A DNA stretch of 64,000 bases, from contig NC_133537.1 of NCBI RefSeq assembly GCF_048544455.1, positions 148,034,058 through 148,098,057 on the forward strand, read 5' to 3'. Source of the stretch: Silene latifolia. Its lineage: Eukaryota; Streptophyta; Magnoliopsida; Caryophyllales; Caryophyllaceae. Below are positions 1 through 10,674 of the stretch, in pieces. Under the pieces are notes generated by a model. It worked only from the letters and a program-made list of their open reading frames with translations. It searched no databases and was not told the origin of the DNA. Both the position numbers and the translations under genes were made by a program. Every line of letters starts with the position of its first letter. The stretch's first letter is position 1.

Positions 1-467
1 CCTAGTGCTACCACGATCCGCTCAGAGCAGGAGTGGAGACGCTCGGATCAGGAGGGGAGAATCCGCTCGTCTCTTGCACGGGACGCTCGGATCATGCTAT
101 GCCAGTCCGCTCGTCTTGTGTACAATCCGCTCAGATTGTTGCACAGTGTGATCCTTTTGCTTCACGTACTTTTTAATCTTTGCATACTCCCTATTCTTGC
201 TTTGTCGGTCGTCGTTCTTACCTCCTCTTCATACTAGTCCATCTAAGGTCGTCCTCAACCTTCCAAATGTGCACGGGAGACGGGAATTCCGCCTCATTGT
301 CCTCTTTCCTACAAGTCATACAAAATGCACTAGGAAAGCAAAGTAGAAAGGATTTTACGGATATAATTGCTATGAAATGTTATAACAGTATGCAAAATAG
401 GTTAAGAGTCACATTAACTAGTGGAACCGCTCCACCTCTCACTAATGCTTCTTGACTCCGATCTTTC
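1..467 (+). other. Leader of copia A with repeated ATCCGCTC/GCTCGGATC motifs
   Basis: No recognisable protein is encoded here. The first 150 bases carry ATCCGCTC or GTCCGCTC about four times, interleaved with the near-inverse GCTCGGATCA twice. Position between the missing 5' LTR and Gag suggests an untranslated leader. An open frame at 180-455 resembles no family I know and is probably chance. Confidence 0.4.
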
Positions 468-1321
468 ATGGATCGTGTAAACTTGAAAAGAATGGCACTA
501 ACTTTGCCGATTAGGATGCGCAACTCCGCTTGGCCGCGGAAGGTGACGACAAGCTTCGTTACCTTACCGAAGCCGCTCCCGCTATACCTACTACTAGGTC
601 CATTGTCGCGGTTAGGGAGGCCTATGAGGCTTACCTAAAGGAATTGGTCGCGATCAAGAATGTCTTGATCTTCTCTATGGATGCTGATCTCCAAAGGAGT
701 GCTATTAAGATAGGCACCACTTATGAGATCTACACCAAGCTTGTGACCATGTTTTCGCAAGCTCCTAGGATCATCCAAAATGAGGCGGCCTCCGCATTCT
801 TTGAGCTCAACATCAAAGAGGGTCAAAAAGTGAGCCCTCATGTACTCAAATTGATTGAGCATGTTGAAACGCTCAAATTGCAAAAGGTTGAAATTCCCGA
901 ACAACTCGTCATTAACCGAGTTCTTCATTCCTTGAATCGCATCAAAGTATTTGTACAGTTTGGGGTAAACTACAATATGCAAAACATGAAAACCTCTCTC
1001 CATGAATTGCACAACATGCTTGTGCAAGCCGAGATAGACATGGGTCTCAATGTGAGTGCAACTAAGGATGTGCTCAATATTAATGAAAAGAGCAAGGGAA
1101 AATTCAAGAAAAGCGCTAGAAAGGGTAAGAAACCCACTCCTAACATGGGCAAAGGGAAAGCTATTGGGAATAGCTCTTCCAAGCCGAAAAAGGGTGCATC
1201 TTCCGAAGATAAGTGCCACTATTGTTGTGGTACGGGCCATTGGAAGCGAAATTTCCCAAAGTATCTTGGAGATGTTAAAGCTGGACGTGTGACTCCAGTA
1301 GGTAATAAGTTCTCTAATTAG
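468..1321 (+). pseudogene. Copia A Gag (UBN2-type), broken
   Basis: This is a Gag polyprotein fragment of the plant copia type, the capsid and nucleocapsid of the retrotransposon particle. The likely ATG is at 468-470. A frameshift follows, then an in-frame TAG at 512-514 where the family has the conserved Trp of the NFxxW motif. The open part from about 530 reads through the Gag core (LQRSAIKIGTTYEIYTKLV region) and a Lys-rich stretch. It ends in a zinc knuckle CHYCCGTGHWKRNF, in which the last Cys of CX2CX4HX4C is replaced by Phe. The frame closes at 1321. The missing knuckle ligand, stop and frameshift together mark it as dead. Family assignment is from remembered motifs, not a search. Confidence 0.75.
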
Positions 1322-1342
1322 TTGTGTTATCGATATAAATCT

Positions 1343-1482
1343 CAACTTTGGTATTTAGATACAAGTTGTGATTCTCACCCCCTTTAAATGTAATATAGGG
1401 CATGTGAGCAATGACAAAGGCAAGGACAAGCAAGCTTGAAGATGATCTTCAACAAGGGATGTTAGTGTAGCCGCCTATAGTA
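1343..1482 (+). pseudogene. Copia A protease stub
   Basis: Just after Gag, in another frame, the sequence reads WYLDTSCDSH. This matches the copia protease active-site context WxLDTGCxSH, with Gly changed to Ser. Stops follow within a few codons and the region is then cut by element B. It confirms a gag-then-protease order and that a frameshift separates the two. Confidence 0.55.
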
Positions 1483-1487
1483 GAAGA

Positions 1488-4086
1488 TGTAGATACCTCA
1501 TTTCTGCACCTCCCGCAAACCACCCGGTGATGATTGGGCCGCATGTTTGGTACGCGGAACGATTTGTGACAGTTCGTAAGGTTATCGTCAAGTGATTGCT
1601 CAAACATTAATGTCTACCTCTCAGTTGTCATCTACGTGCCGATACGGTCGTTTTGACAGTAATTAGAGTACATTTGGAGTCCGGGTCAAAAACCGTCTTC
1701 ATTTCCTAAAACCGTCAAATCCCGAGTCAAGGCAATGTTCTTGTCCACCTAAGGTTAGGATGTCACAAATGTTGAGATTATATCTCATTTTGAGTCTCAT
1801 GTCACTTCATTGGGTTAAACTTAAAGTTTACATTACAAAATGTGCATTTCATTTAGTTAAAATGACAACCCGATCTTTAGGCCCGTTTTACGAGGTCATA
1901 ACGGATTTTTTGGGTCAGGCTTATTTCACAAAAAGTTCTAGATCTTTTTCTTAGCTTTCCAACGCCACCGAAATCACCTTATTCCGAGTCTTGTAGAGAA
2001 AGTTATGCCTAAAATACGACAGACTGTCAAACGCGTTTTCTACGCGAGAGAAACCTACCTGGGAAAGGACGCAGCAGTCCGTGCCTCTTCCAAGGGACGC
2101 AGCCCGATGCGCCTTTTCCTGGGCTTTCTTTTTGTCCAAGTTTCCGTGTTTTAACCTAAGTCGGTTATTTCCGGATCTTTCGTTCCGTATCCTAGTCTTA
2201 CCATAATTCCGTCGTGTGATAAGTATAAATAGGAGCTTTCGTTCCTCATATTTCTCACGCGAGTGTCCGCCCTTCTCTTCTCCCTTTGCATTCTAGAATT
2301 TGTTCTTACTTTTTGGCGCCTACGTGCTTGAACTTTCGACCACGTAAGCTCGGATCTTTCCGGGTACCAGCCTCTCCGTTGCATGACCGACCAATTTGAC
2401 CAACTACACTTAATCAACTTAATTAATCAATCGTTTTCCTCTTACGAGGGCACTCTCTTTGCATCCGCGTCGAGCATCACTAATCGATATCTTAGTCCTT
2501 CTCGTTTCGTCAACATGTAAGTCTGAGGGTGTAAATCTCTCTTTTATTTATTGTATTTATTTATTGTATCATCAATTGTAAGGTTTACGTCGAAAATACC
2601 ATTAAAACCGATTTCTAAAACCATGCTTTAAAACCTCTTTTTACGGATTTCCAGTAGATAACCGTCGAGAAAGGACGCAGCAACTGCTGCGCCTCTTCGA
2701 AGGAGCGATTCTCTTGCGCCTCTTCGTGAGGGGCCGCGATTCTCGCTTCCTTTCTTCTTCGTTCGTCCTCTGTTATTCGTCAACGTTCTTTATTTGTTTT
2801 CGTTTGTTCGTTAGTCCTTCATCATGATAGCATATAATTCACATGTATATTTATTATTCATCATTAACATGCTTTAATCATCACAAATCCGACTTAAATC
2901 CTGAGTAATCCAATATTTGCTGGTTTTCGTCATTAAATTCAATTCCGGGTTGTAGAGATTCAATTTGTTCATATTGAGTTTCTGGAATTCGTCTCTGATA
3001 TAGTTTTCATCTGCTTATTCATGTGTTCATCGCATATTCGTCATATATCATCATGTTTAGACTAGTTAATTGATTTAATTCATGGGACTCATTAATATTC
3101 TTCACTTCTATCATTATTTCACCATGTAAATAATTCGTTTGCATCCGTCTCATTCAAGTTTTACTGTTTTTATGACCCATTCATATGTTAAATAACATGT
3201 TAATCACTTTCATCCGAGTAAATAATTTAATTGATCATTAAAATCACCATTTGACATTAACGGCTTGCAATTACGGCTTCACAGCCAGAACTGAGCCAAG
3301 GAACAGACGCAGCGTCTGCTGCGCCTATTCCAAAAGATTTGACTCTGCTGCGCTTTGTTCTCGGCCGAGTTCGTCCCGAACTCCGTTTCTGCCTTGACAT
3401 AGTTTAATTAGTTTACGTATTAACTAACTATTACCCGTAATATCACACTAATTCATGTTCGTTAATTTATTTCTTTCTTTCTTTTATTTCTTTTTCTCAA
3501 ATTATCCGTTTTAAAGGTATTTTCGACATAAATCGCCTATTCCAATGTAATTAATGTAATTTTCATTATTGTAATTTATATTTATTGTATTTCTTTTATC
3601 GTTTGTATGTTTTTCACATGTAATTGAACATTAAATCCTACCTCGACATTAATTGTTTGCTAACTAATTGTCAACCGACTTAGTTAAATCTTCACATGCT
3701 AGGATTAAAACTTGGATGTTGCATTGCATGCATGTAGCCGACGATATATCAAGTATAGACAACTTCCCTAATCATTAGTAGAGGCCGCTATCGAGGCGGG
3801 CGGGATTAGGTGTTCGATCAAAAGAGCTTCCTAATACGTACCCTCACCCCTTACTCCAGATATCTGTGAGCACCCGTGTTCATTGGCATCCACGAGAGTC
3901 ATTCTAGACATAGAATGCTAAGGGTAACGATTGCTTAGTGTTCATGTCTCTACTTTGTGTCTTGACATGGCATGAGGTATTCGAACGGTTCCAATTTCCC
4001 ATAAAAATTGGTGGCGACTCCATACAAAAATGCAAACGCTTGTTTCGTTTTCACCAAGCGCCCCCGTGGGCGGCCCGCTGTCCACA
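1488..4086 (+). repeat. 5' LTR of element B
   Basis: It matches 10675-13293 along its whole length at a constant offset near 9187. It contains a TATA box at 2224-2231 and three GC-rich spots (about 2040-2115, 2670-2750, 3285-3385) built on a GACGCAGC...GCTGCGCCTCTTC motif. Those spots carry nearly all differences to the other LTR. Confidence 0.93.
2224..2231 (+). promoter_or_regulatory. TATA box of element B 5' LTR
   Basis: TATAAATA followed by GGAGC, in the LTR on the sense strand. The same box is at 11416-11423 in the 3' LTR. It is the likely core promoter for the genomic RNA. Confidence 0.6.
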
Positions 4087-4089
4087 GTT

Positions 4090-4107
4090 TGGCGACTCCG
4101 CTGGGGA
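4090..4107 (+). other. Primer binding site of element B
   Basis: TGGCGACTCCGCTGGGGA begins 3 bases after the end of the 5' LTR. It starts with TGG, the complement of the tRNA CCA end. From memory this string is typical of Ogre-like elements primed by tRNA-Arg. The tRNA identity was not checked. Confidence 0.75.
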
Positions 4108-5463
4108 TAATACACTTACGTGTAGCTAAGGGTGAAACTTGAACAAGGTTAGGGAATAAGTTTGTACAAGACAATTGTCGGTTTTCATAACTCGGTCTTC
4201 CTAGACCGTTTAATTCGGCCTTCCTAGGCCCAACCCAACCCATTCGACCAATCGTCCCGTCTAAACGGTCCTAATTCTTATTTGGGCCTAAGGATGGATA
4301 GCGATTGACGTCATCCATACCATGATGCTTACTCTTGTTTGTATCAAGGGCCTTCACTACTTGAGGAAATGGACTAGGAATCGGCCTTACTCTTGTTTGG
4401 CACGAGCCTCTTCACAGACTTCGGGTTTGATGGTTCGGTATGGCAACCTACCCTTTAAACCAAAACCCTTCTAAATGCACTCAGCATCCCGTTATAATGC
4501 TTGTATAAATGTGTAAACCTTACGTGATCACCATTTCTGAACGAAACCATGACAATTTTGCAAAAATCAAAACCCTTTTTTAATCAAAATTTCGAAATAG
4601 GCCATTGATTAGCGCAAAACCCATTCAAAACTCTGTCCAAATGTCGAGTCAAACTTTGGGCCTAAAACCCATTTCAAAAAACCAAAAAAAAAATCAAAAA
4701 AAAAAACGAAAAAACAAAAAAAAAAAACGTAAAAAAAAAATCCAAAAAAAAAACGAAAAAACAAAAAAAAAAACGTATGAAAAAAAAAAGAGAAAAAAAA
4801 AGGGAAAAAACCAAAAAGAATGTTTTAACCAAAATATTTTCAAACCATGTAAATGTAAATATGTAAATTCAATTGGGCTAAGTTAGAGTCAAGATTCAAA
4901 CCGATTATGTTCTAGTCGGAACTCTGTCGAGTCATAAACTCGTCTTCCTTTACATTTTGGGTCTTTTCAAATTCAAGTCGAGTCCTAAGGCGTCACGCCG
5001 TCATTTTGGACCCCCTACCCCATTTCAGTTAGGATCTAAACATTTTTGACACCTCGAGTCACACGTTCCGAGGCTCAACACACGAGTCTCAATGGGCCTC
5101 ATATTTGAGTCTAAACTACAGCAGTCTTCTTAACACCTATAAGCAAACCTCGAGTCCAGAATCAACATGTGTCGTCAATCCCATCAATAAGGTCAATCAT
5201 ATGAATGTCACTCCGTCAAAGTCAACACTCGACTCTAAAGGTCAAGGTCAAACACCGTGGATTCAAACACGAGAAGTCGCTCACGACATTTCATGAATTC
5301 ACAAGTCAAGTCTAGATTTGTCATCTTATCCCTTCCTTTGTTGGCTGCCTTAGTATGCGTGATCCCATGTCGAATCGAGTTCTAATGTGCGTCATTTCTG
5401 TCGAGTAGGAATCCAGCAAGTTGTCAATCGGCAAGGTCACGAAGAAGTTCAAGCCACAATCTT
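4108..5463 (+). other. Leader of element B, no gene seen
   Basis: About 1.36 kb between primer binding site and the first Gag-like frame. It contains a long A-rich tract (4675-4818). The Lys-rich open frame there (4605-4886) is a by-product of the A-runs. I see nothing else that I can name. Confidence 0.5.
4675..4818. repeat. A-rich low-complexity tract
   Basis: Runs of 6-12 A broken by single C, CG or TC. It has no coding value. Confidence 0.85.
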
Positions 5464-7104
5464 GTGTCTCTCCAAGATGTTTATGCCATGGTCCTACGAG
5501 TGCAAGATACAGTGGAAAATTTGAGCATTCGCGTCTTCACCCTCGAGAATGGAATGGTGGAAAAGAACACACCAACTAGAGAAACCTCTAGTCTAGGTCG
5601 TCCAAAGCTTACCTCTTGTAATAACCATCGTCTTAGAAAGCCAAAAATAGCTGAAAGAAAACCTGGGAGGCATCAAAGGGTGCTTACCGATTTAGGCATG
5701 TCTTATGCCGATGCTTTGAAGAGACTTTCTACCCAAGGCAAGCTACATCAAATAGGGCCGACTCCGGATCCACCATTAGAGAAACAGGTGAACCTCGGAA
5801 GGGCAACAAACACGCTTATATCACCAAGGTAGAGGCCATGATATTGAAGAGTGTTTTCTCTTGAAACACACCATCCAAGATATGATCGAAGAGGGCAAGC
5901 TTCCTAAGCCACCTTCTGTCGCGCAATCTAAGAAAATCGACCCTCTTGGGTCTAATATCATTAAACATGATGAAGAATCATCTCTAGACTGTTCTCATCT
6001 CCTCGATCCTTATGACAACGGAGATGTCAACATGCTTGAAGACGACGATATCCAAAATGGAATGCTCATGCTTTCCATTGCCTTCAACAATAGATTTGCC
6101 AAAATGGAGGGGACTATTGATAGCCTTAACTCTCGACTTTCTAACATGGAGAACCAGTTTGCTGAAATGGGTAAGAAGCTTGATGCCAAAATGAAAAGTG
6201 TCCAGACAAACCCTCAACCTGACAGTCCTAAAGCAACAAACGAGACACTTATCTCTAGTTCTTCCAATCCAAGCATCAAAATCAACAAAGTCAACCTCAT
6301 GGAGCCTTTGTCAAAGAACTCTCCCAGGTCATTCACAAGTCTAGGCATACCGTACGCCTAGCCTTAAACAAATTATCCTCTCTAGGTCTTCTTCAACCAA
6401 TAGGGCCCACCCTAGATCCGGAAAGGAAGTCTAAGTTTTGGGATGACAATTCGTATTGTCAATACCATAGAGGAAGGGGGCATGACACCGAGAATTGCTA
6501 CAAACTAAAGAATATCATCCAAGATAATATCGAGAATGGCAAGTACCATGTATCGACCTTTGCTCAAGATGACATTAAGTGTGATAGGGCTAAACTCATG
6601 GAAGTTCCACCCAGAAGACCAGGACGGGCTCCTAGAGCATTCGCTAACCTTGGCATCACCTATGCGGCGGCGCTACAAATGTTAGTATCACAGGGCAAAA
6701 TACACCTAATCGGTCCAACTCCAGACCCTGAAAACATACTACCTAGATGGAACAGTAATGCATATTGCCAATATCATCGTGGTAGGGGACATGATACAGA
6801 AGCATGCTTTTGTTTGAAGCATATGATCCAAGATATGATCGAAAGTGGGAGGTTGTCCCTCTCAACCTTTGGCCCACAAGGCAGCCTCGGCAATCCTCAT
6901 GGATATACCATTCATCAAGAAACTCTTCTTGACTGTTATCCTTCCAATGTTCCAAATGATGAGGATGAGGTGCTCAAATGGGTGAATGCTCAAAGTCAGA
7001 TGCCGAAGCCAGTTGCTGGAAGGGAAAATGCTCAAGCATGGGCCGATGATTACGAGTCTAGGTCTAAGATCGCGTCAAAGTCCGGGTCCGAGTCCGAGTC
7101 TTAG
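5464..7104 (+). pseudogene. Gag-like region of element B: three tandem modules
   Basis: Three successive modules share one plan: a short coiled coil, an (R)xFTxLGxxYAxAL motif, a xLIGPTPDPE motif, then a histidine-type knuckle CX2HX4HX4C and a KxxIQDMIE tail. Module 1 is at about 5464-5935. A frameshift near 5815 and loss of the first Cys leave YHQGRGHDIEECF. Module 2 is at about 6080-6590, with a frameshift near 6355 and then an intact YCQYHRGRGHDTENC. Module 3 is at about 6595-7104, the best kept, with YCQYHRGRGHDTEACF. Modules 2 and 3 are in one frame from about 6352 to 7104, and the first ATG there is at 6598. This resembles Gag C-terminal sequence of Ogre/Tat elements. Duplication of the module is unusual. 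Function as nucleocapsid is inferred only. Confidence 0.7.
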
Positions 7105-8534
7105 GCTTTATATCTCATATTTGTTCTAGTATCTTTCTCCATTTTCATTCCTAGTGACAACCTGGGGGCTGTCCCATGAGTCACGTGTCTCCTCGAGTCT
7201 ATGTCAAATACATTTATTATCCATTTCAATAAAAGCACAATCTTCAATCCACATATTCTATCATATCTCTTCCTCTACCCCTTTTCCTGTGACAACAAGA
7301 ATTGGTTTGAGACATTTTTTAAAAATGACAACAACAACACATGACAGTCAATGTGAGTACACTTATATGATGTTCCGTTCAAAGTTGTAGAGGATCCGAA
7401 ACTCCGTGTTCATTTTTCTTTACCTATTCCATGTCTGGCAATAGAAACCACAATATAACCCTAGTCTAGGACGAGCATATTCCAAAAGATTCTAGGACGA
7501 ATCCAGACCATCTCCCTTGTTAACGATCCATGACGGAAGGCAAGCCCATTCCCCACAATAAACAACCCGTGTTACTAAAAAAGACCAACCCGTTTCACAC
7601 CAAAGGTGCTAGTCTGACCTAAATCCAAGGTCGAAGTTATACAAGCAAATCCAAGACAATACGAGCCATGATCAAAGATAAAAGGCTCAATCAAGATAAA
7701 CCGAGGTCAATATCCAAGGCCGCAGTTATGCCCATAATCCAAGACGAAAGAGTCAAAATAAGAACAAGGCTCAATAAAAGTCCATGTCAATATCCAAAGT
7801 CAATGTTATCCTCAAAAAAACCTGAGTCAAAAATCTGAGCAAGAAGCCGAGATATATTCTAGACCAAGAATTTGTGCCTAAATCAAGAACAAGGCTGAAA
7901 TCAAGCGGCAAAAGAGATCAAATGCCAAGTCAACAACCGATCCGAAAGTAGGAGATGTTGATGGTCATTAGCACCCTCACTTAGCCTTTCACACACCCTA
8001 AGTCCTTCTCGAGACCGTTACCAGGGAGATAGTTAGGAATTTTGAGAATTCTCTCAAGCTCGTCAAGTATACCTATCCTTTAAGGCCAAGACATGGAAAT
8101 TTGATCCCACGTCATTTTAACCTACCTTTATGTGCTCAGGCTACATCAAGCCAAGAGACTCCAGTTCCAAGCCACATTACAAGTCATAACCCCATAAAGC
8201 CTTAACTCCACAAAATCAAGCTCCAGAGATTTGTTCATAAAAGACACTTATTACCGAGCTCCACATTCCAAATATCCAATCCAGTTTCACCTTGACCCAA
8301 ACACGGAGTCTTCAAATACTTTGCTACCCGGGACGGGACGAACCCATATCATCCTTAGGGTCCAATTTTAGGTGTGCTCACATGACAAGGAAATTTTTAC
8401 AAACTTAATTATACCTCTTTGGTCTATGATCCAAGGGAGTTATCTCAAATCAATTCTTCGAGTCACCAAAGGAATATTACCCTTGTGACCCATGCACTTT
8501 AAGGTCCTGACAACATAAGCTTAGGCACACACCT

Positions 8535-8706
8535 GAACTACGATCTGGTTTGATTTCACCTACTCAGGTGGATACGTAGGCAGTCCTTTCTTACCCAAGA
8601 AGGACACAACCACAACACCCAAACAAAATTAACCAAACCTCAGAACTACGATCTGGTTTGATTTCACTTTACGTGAATACGTAGGCAGTCCTCAAGGACA
8701 CAACCA
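8535..8706 (+). repeat. Tandem duplication with ACGATCTGGTTTGATTTCAC motif
   Basis: Two copies start at 8535 and 8643. Each contains GAACTACGATCTGGTTTGAT and then ATACGTAGGCAGTCC. From memory a similar motif occurs near the 3' end of Ogre-like elements. Confidence 0.75.
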
Positions 8707-9621
8707 TCATCACTTCCAACATTCAATCTCAATTATCAACCACCTCAACCATCAACTTTCAACCATCATAATTTTCAACTTTCTAGCCTCAATTAAACAT
8801 CCCGTCCACAACCAAGACCTCTATACTGGGGGCTCCTTGTTGTCGCCCAGCCTCTTTTACCAAAAGTCCAGAGTCATCTTCTCATCCTGGGGGCTTCTCT
8901 TCCGAGATGCCACCCTTCCTTTATTCCTCTCTTATTTTAAGCCAAGTTAGTACTCGGTCCAGACAATGACAAAGGTCTTAGATCGATTCTCCAAATCATC
9001 GTGCCTCAAGAGGGGTCTCTTTTATAGCAAACGGTGGTGAAAGAAGTCCTAGTAGATAGATGATCCATGGCTCATGCCTTGCTTTTATATGCCTTCATCT
9101 TTCTTGCAATTCTTATACATTTGGAACCGATGTGCATTGTCACCCACACTTAGCTAGGGGTTGCGCATACTTAAGCAAAGTCTGTCTAGGTCTTCCTTGT
9201 GTCGCGTCAAACCTAAGTTGGTGTCGCGTCAGTCAAACCTAAGTCTACATTTCACGTCCATATAAGGTCTACGTCGCGTCAGTCACGTGTCTAAAGCCCA
9301 TTGAATATGCATAACGCATTACAAACGACAAATTTCTTTGAACAATTTTTAAACGATTTTTATAAAGAAACAACTTTTGCAAAGCCTATGTGTTTCCTCA
9401 TTCGAGGTCCATGTGATAATCGCTTATGTGCATATATTAGATTACATTCTTGTGTGGCTAATATCCATGCAGGTAAGTATCAGAAGCAGTGCTCGCTCCG
9501 ACTGGGGGCTTCACCCAAGTCTTCATTCTCCCCAGCGCAGCAGTATTTTGCAGTATTGCTCACTCAAGATTTCTTCCATGGCGATCAAGATGTTCCTAAT
9601 CGTCAATATATTCCCCAACAA

Positions 9622-9701
9622 GAGTTCGCTTGAGACCGACGCAAGCAGATTCAACCTCAAGTTTTTGCCAGAGTTCGCTTGAGACCGACGCAAGCAGATT
9701 C
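9622..9701 (+). repeat. 31-bp direct repeat, period 49
   Basis: GAGTTCGCTTGAGACCGACG and the following 11 bases occur identically at 9622-9652 and 9671-9701. Confidence 0.9.
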
Positions 9702-9798
9702 CCCAGCAGTTTCTACCGACGTCCTGCTACCCTCAATATTATTGTTTCCTCACGGAGTTCGGCAAAGGTGTTGTTCTCCAGAAGTTCCCAAACCAGCG

Positions 9799-9917
9799 CC
9801 TCCTTCCTTAGGTTCGTAAACCCAAAGTTAGGATTCTTACCCCCTAGATTCTTAGTTCCCAAGCCTCCTTTCTTAGGTTCGTAAACCCAAAGTTAGGATT
9901 CTTACCCCTAGATTCTT
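9799..9917 (+). repeat. Tandem duplication of about 55 bp, period about 65
   Basis: The block containing TTAGGTTCGTAAACCCAAAG occurs at 9799-9853 and 9864-9917. Looser copies of the TTAGGTTC core continue to about 10150, then TTAGGATCACC-type copies to 10260. Confidence 0.85.
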
Positions 9918-10660
9918 ATATCCTTAGGTTCATAAACCCATAAATCCTTTTGGAGTTCTCATACCTCAGAAACCTTAAACGCGCCCATTTTAAAACAAGA
10001 ATTAGTAAACCATTAGTTCCTAAACTTAACCCTAGGATCCCAAATCCTCTTAGGTTCGTAAGCCTTTAGGTTCCCATACCAGCCGTCCTTTTAGGTTCAT
10101 ATACCCATGTTCATACACATAGCTTCTTTTAAGTTCCCAAACTCCCTAGAGCTCATACGCCTCTTCCTTTAGGATCACCTTTTCCCTTAGGATCATATTC
10201 CTTTGGAGTCACCTTTTCCCCTTAGGATCATAATCCTTTAGGATCACCTTTTCTTAGAGTTCTTACACCCAAACCTTGGTTACCCCTTAAGTTGAACTTA
10301 TATTTGACCTCCTTCCCGACGATGCTTTCCTTTAGGGCCCCATACCCTAGCACAATCCTTATATATCCTTTAGGTCTTACCCTTAGCTCCCATGCTCAAC
10401 CTTAGCTCCTACGCAACTCCGGAAGCATCTCGAGAAAGAAGTCTCAGGTATGGTCTCTTCTTATGGCTGGCGAGCCTCCTTACGTAGTCTAATGGACTTT
10501 AAACGACCCTCCCCGATAGTCGACAGACTCTAAAATGTTCCCGACGACAGGTCCTTGGCTCAGACCCCTTGAGCCGCCTCGCGTCGCCATAGTCGTCAGG
10601 TTGTAATCTTCGATTGACCTGATGGCTATACTTTGACTTTCGCCTTGTCCAAGCCTCAGT

Positions 10661-10674
10661 CAAAGTGGGGGCTC
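10661..10674 (+). other. Polypurine tract of element B
   Basis: CAAAGTGGGGGCTC lies directly before the 3' LTR. It is the expected plus-strand primer. Confidence 0.7.

Larger units (their letters stand above)
7105..10660 (+). other. Non-coding interior of element B
   Basis: About 3.6 kb with no open frame that resembles a known domain. It holds short tandem duplications (8535-8706, 9622-9701, 9799-9917), runs of TTAGGTTC/TTAGGATC (about 9800-10260), and four copies of TGGGGGCT besides the real polypurine tract. The open frames at 9301-9884 are not convincing genes. Confidence 0.6.

Noticed and set aside
635..1345. 236-codon open frame on the minus strand opposite copia A Gag
   Set aside because: It is the mirror of the Gag frame, with no recognisable domain.
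1760..2417. Open frames repeated at 10947-11609
   Set aside because: They are parts of the LTR of element B and occur in both copies. They are not genes.
4605..4886. Lys-rich 93-codon frame
   Set aside because: Produced by A-runs in a low-complexity tract.
9301..9884. Three overlapping open frames in element B
   Set aside because: Composed of local tandem duplications and lacking any known domain.
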